Positions 62,682 through 64,000 of a stretch of DNA of 64,000 bases are shown one piece after another. Each line of letters opens with the position of its first letter. Position 1 is the stretch's first letter. Both the position numbers and the translations under genes were made by a program. This DNA comes from Methyloprofundus sedimenti (GTDB taxonomy: Bacteria > Pseudomonadota > Gammaproteobacteria > Methylococcales > Methylomonadaceae). The stretch is from NCBI RefSeq assembly GCF_002072955.1, contig NZ_LPUF01000001.1, forward strand, positions 1,324,896 to 1,388,895, in the 5' to 3' direction. The notes beneath the pieces are model-generated. The model had not been told where the DNA came from and did no database searches. It saw only the letters and a program-made list of their open reading frames with translations.

Positions 62682-64000
62682 ATGAGCGCACAAGCATTAA
62701 ACTTTTTTTCATTTTCGGGCAGGATGAAGATTCTGCATACGACCTGGATTGCATTTTTTATCTCATTTGTCGTCTGGTTTAGTCATGCGCCCTTAATGCT
62801 GGTGATTGCAGATTCATTAGGTATGAGCAAAGCTGAAATCAAGACTATCCTGATTTTAAATGTCGCTCTGACTATTCCTGCAAGAATAATTATTGGGATT
62901 TTAGTTGATAAATTTGGTCCTAAGCGGACGTATTCTATTTTATTGGCTTTGGGTAGTTTGCCTACCTTTATGTTTGCTTTTGCAAATAGCTTTGAGCAAC
63001 TCGCATTAGCACGATTTTTATCGGGTTTTGTAGGCGCAGGGTTTGTGATTGGCATACGCATGGTAGGCGAGTGGTTCCCTGCTAAACAAGTTGGCATTGC
63101 CGAAGGTATCTATGGTGGTTGGGGGAACTTTGGTTCATCTGCAGCAGCGATGACCTTACCCACTTTGGCACTGGTATTTGGTGGACCTGATGGCTGGCGT
63201 TATGCGATTGCCACTACCGGTTTGATTGCTTTGGTTTATTCGCTTATTTATTTTTTCAGTGTTAGCGACACACCGAAAGGATCTACCTATTTTAAACCGA
63301 AAAAAGCAGGTGCAATGGAAGTCACCAGTATAAGGGACTTATTTTTCTATATTCTAATGACCATTCCCTTATATGCAACGCTGACTTTATTAACCTGGAA
63401 ATTATCGCCTGCAGGTGTCAGTTTATTAAGCGATTTTTCTGCCTTATTAATTTATATCGGTATCTGGCTATTATTCATTTATAACGTGTATAAAATTGTT
63501 CATGTGAATGAAGATCACCTTGCCCAACCCATAGACGACATTCATAAATATAAGTTTAAGCAAGTAGCTATTTTAGATTTAGCTTATTTGATTACCTTCG
63601 GTTCGGAATTGGCGATTGTCTCAATGCTACCGATATTCTTTTATGAAACATTTCATGAATCACAAGGGATTACACTGGTGCAAGCGGGTCTTTCTGCATC
63701 GGGATTTGCATTTATGAATTTAATTGCACGTCCTGGCGGCGGCTGGATCAGTGATAAGTTTGGGCGTAAATTATCCTTATCAATTTTTATTATTGGTTTG
63801 ACGTTCGGCTATTATGTCATGTCATTAATTACCCCCGACTGGCCTATATATGCGGTTATTATTTTAACCATGTGTTGTTCATTCTTTGTTCAGGCAGGTG
63901 AGGGTGCTGTGTTTGCCATGGTTCCGTTAATTAAACGTCGTATGACGGGACAGATAGCCGGTATGGTTGGTGCTTATGGTAATGTGGGGGCCGTATTATT
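62682..64000 (+). CDS. NarK/NasA-type nitrate/nitrite transporter (partial, cut by window end)
   Basis: The frame is open to the last base; about 440 residues are visible. Membrane helices begin with [60 protein letters not shown] and [16 protein letters not shown] match the NNP family, as does [15 protein letters not shown] in the second half and GAYGNVGAV at the end. It imports nitrate or exports nitrite. It is divergent from the ANTAR gene. Confidence 0.92.
   Translation, partial: MSAQALNFFSFSGRMKILHTTWIAFFISFVVWFSHAPLMLVIADSLGMSKAEIKTILILNVALTIPARIIIGILVDKFGPKRTYSILLALGSLPTFMFAFANSFEQLALARFLSGFVGAGFVIGIRMVGEWFPAKQVGIAEGIYGGWGNFGSSAAAMTLPTLALVFGGPDGWRYAIATTGLIALVYSLIYFFSVSDTPKGSTYFKPKKAGAMEVTSIRDLFFYILMTIPLYATLTLLTWKLSPAGVSLLSDFSALLIYIGIWLLFIYNVYKIVHVNEDHLAQPIDDIHKYKFKQVAILDLAYLITFGSELAIVSMLPIFFYETFHESQGITLVQAGLSASGFAFMNLIARPGGGWISDKFGRKLSLSIFIIGLTFGYYVMSLITPDWPIYAVIILTMCCSFFVQAGEGAVFAMVPLIKRRMTGQIAGMVGAYGNVGAVL

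Overview
The window looks like an AT-leaning gammaproteobacterial chromosome, most probably a methanotroph of the order Methylococcales. That placement is an inference from gene content: nitrate uptake with a nitrite reductase pair, an alginate-export-type porin, OFA-type MFS carrier, glucosylglycerate osmolyte genes, many c-type cytochromes and an RLAN/RimK operon. No rRNA or tRNA gene and no CRISPR array was seen.

Layout. 1-4.6 kb is an accessory patch: the tail of a beta-carbonic anhydrase, two secreted hypotheticals, an IS5-type relic and an IS1182-type element with a frameshifted transposase. 4.6-20.7 kb is mixed housekeeping: ppnN, a class A beta-lactamase-like lipoprotein, a giant di-haem oxidoreductase, mtaB, thiD-thiE-cytochrome, a CarS-like protein with an EEP-family hydrolase, rubredoxin with a small membrane protein, and a cold-shock gene. 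20.9-26.3 kb is an inorganic-carbon and IS patch: an intact SulP transporter preceded by two identical 21-bp palindromes, a decayed second SulP fused by deletion to a carbonic anhydrase tail, and an IS1595-family element with target-site duplication, whose unoccupied target repeat survives at 18.5 kb. 26.4-34 kb carries a DUF2459 gene (with a broken partial copy at 32.9 kb), a lipase, an OFA carrier, a MITE-like inverted repeat, a tri-haem cytochrome c peroxidase and a frameshifted zinc-finger gene.

34.4-51.9 kb and 61.6-64 kb form a nitrogen assimilation set: nirB-nirD-phzF, an nrtA-nrtB-nrtCD-porin run, a triple-GAF protein, an ANTAR regulator and a NarK-type transporter cut by the window end. 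Four of these starts (nirB, nrtA, the ANTAR gene, narK) are preceded by a TGGCAT element with GG-N10-GC spacing, as expected for sigma-54, with NtrC-like dyads upstream. The nrtA leader also carries two hexaloop hairpins (A at loop position 1, G at 4) overlapping an intrinsic terminator, the signature of ANTAR-controlled antitermination. The likely reader of that RNA is the ANTAR protein 11 kb away.

38.7-43.1 kb is a tightly coupled four-gene operon (RLAN/RimK ligase, DUF2817 peptidase, GNAT-C39 peptidase fusion, DUF155 protein) that looks like a peptide-modifying pathway with no assigned product. 52.7-57.3 kb holds a PDC sensor protein, a degenerate EAL protein, a DUF2721 protein and glucosylglycerate synthesis genes; the matching GH13 phosphorylase is at 59.8-61.6 kb. 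Between them lies a frameshifted EAL gene of different base composition followed by an attC-like site.
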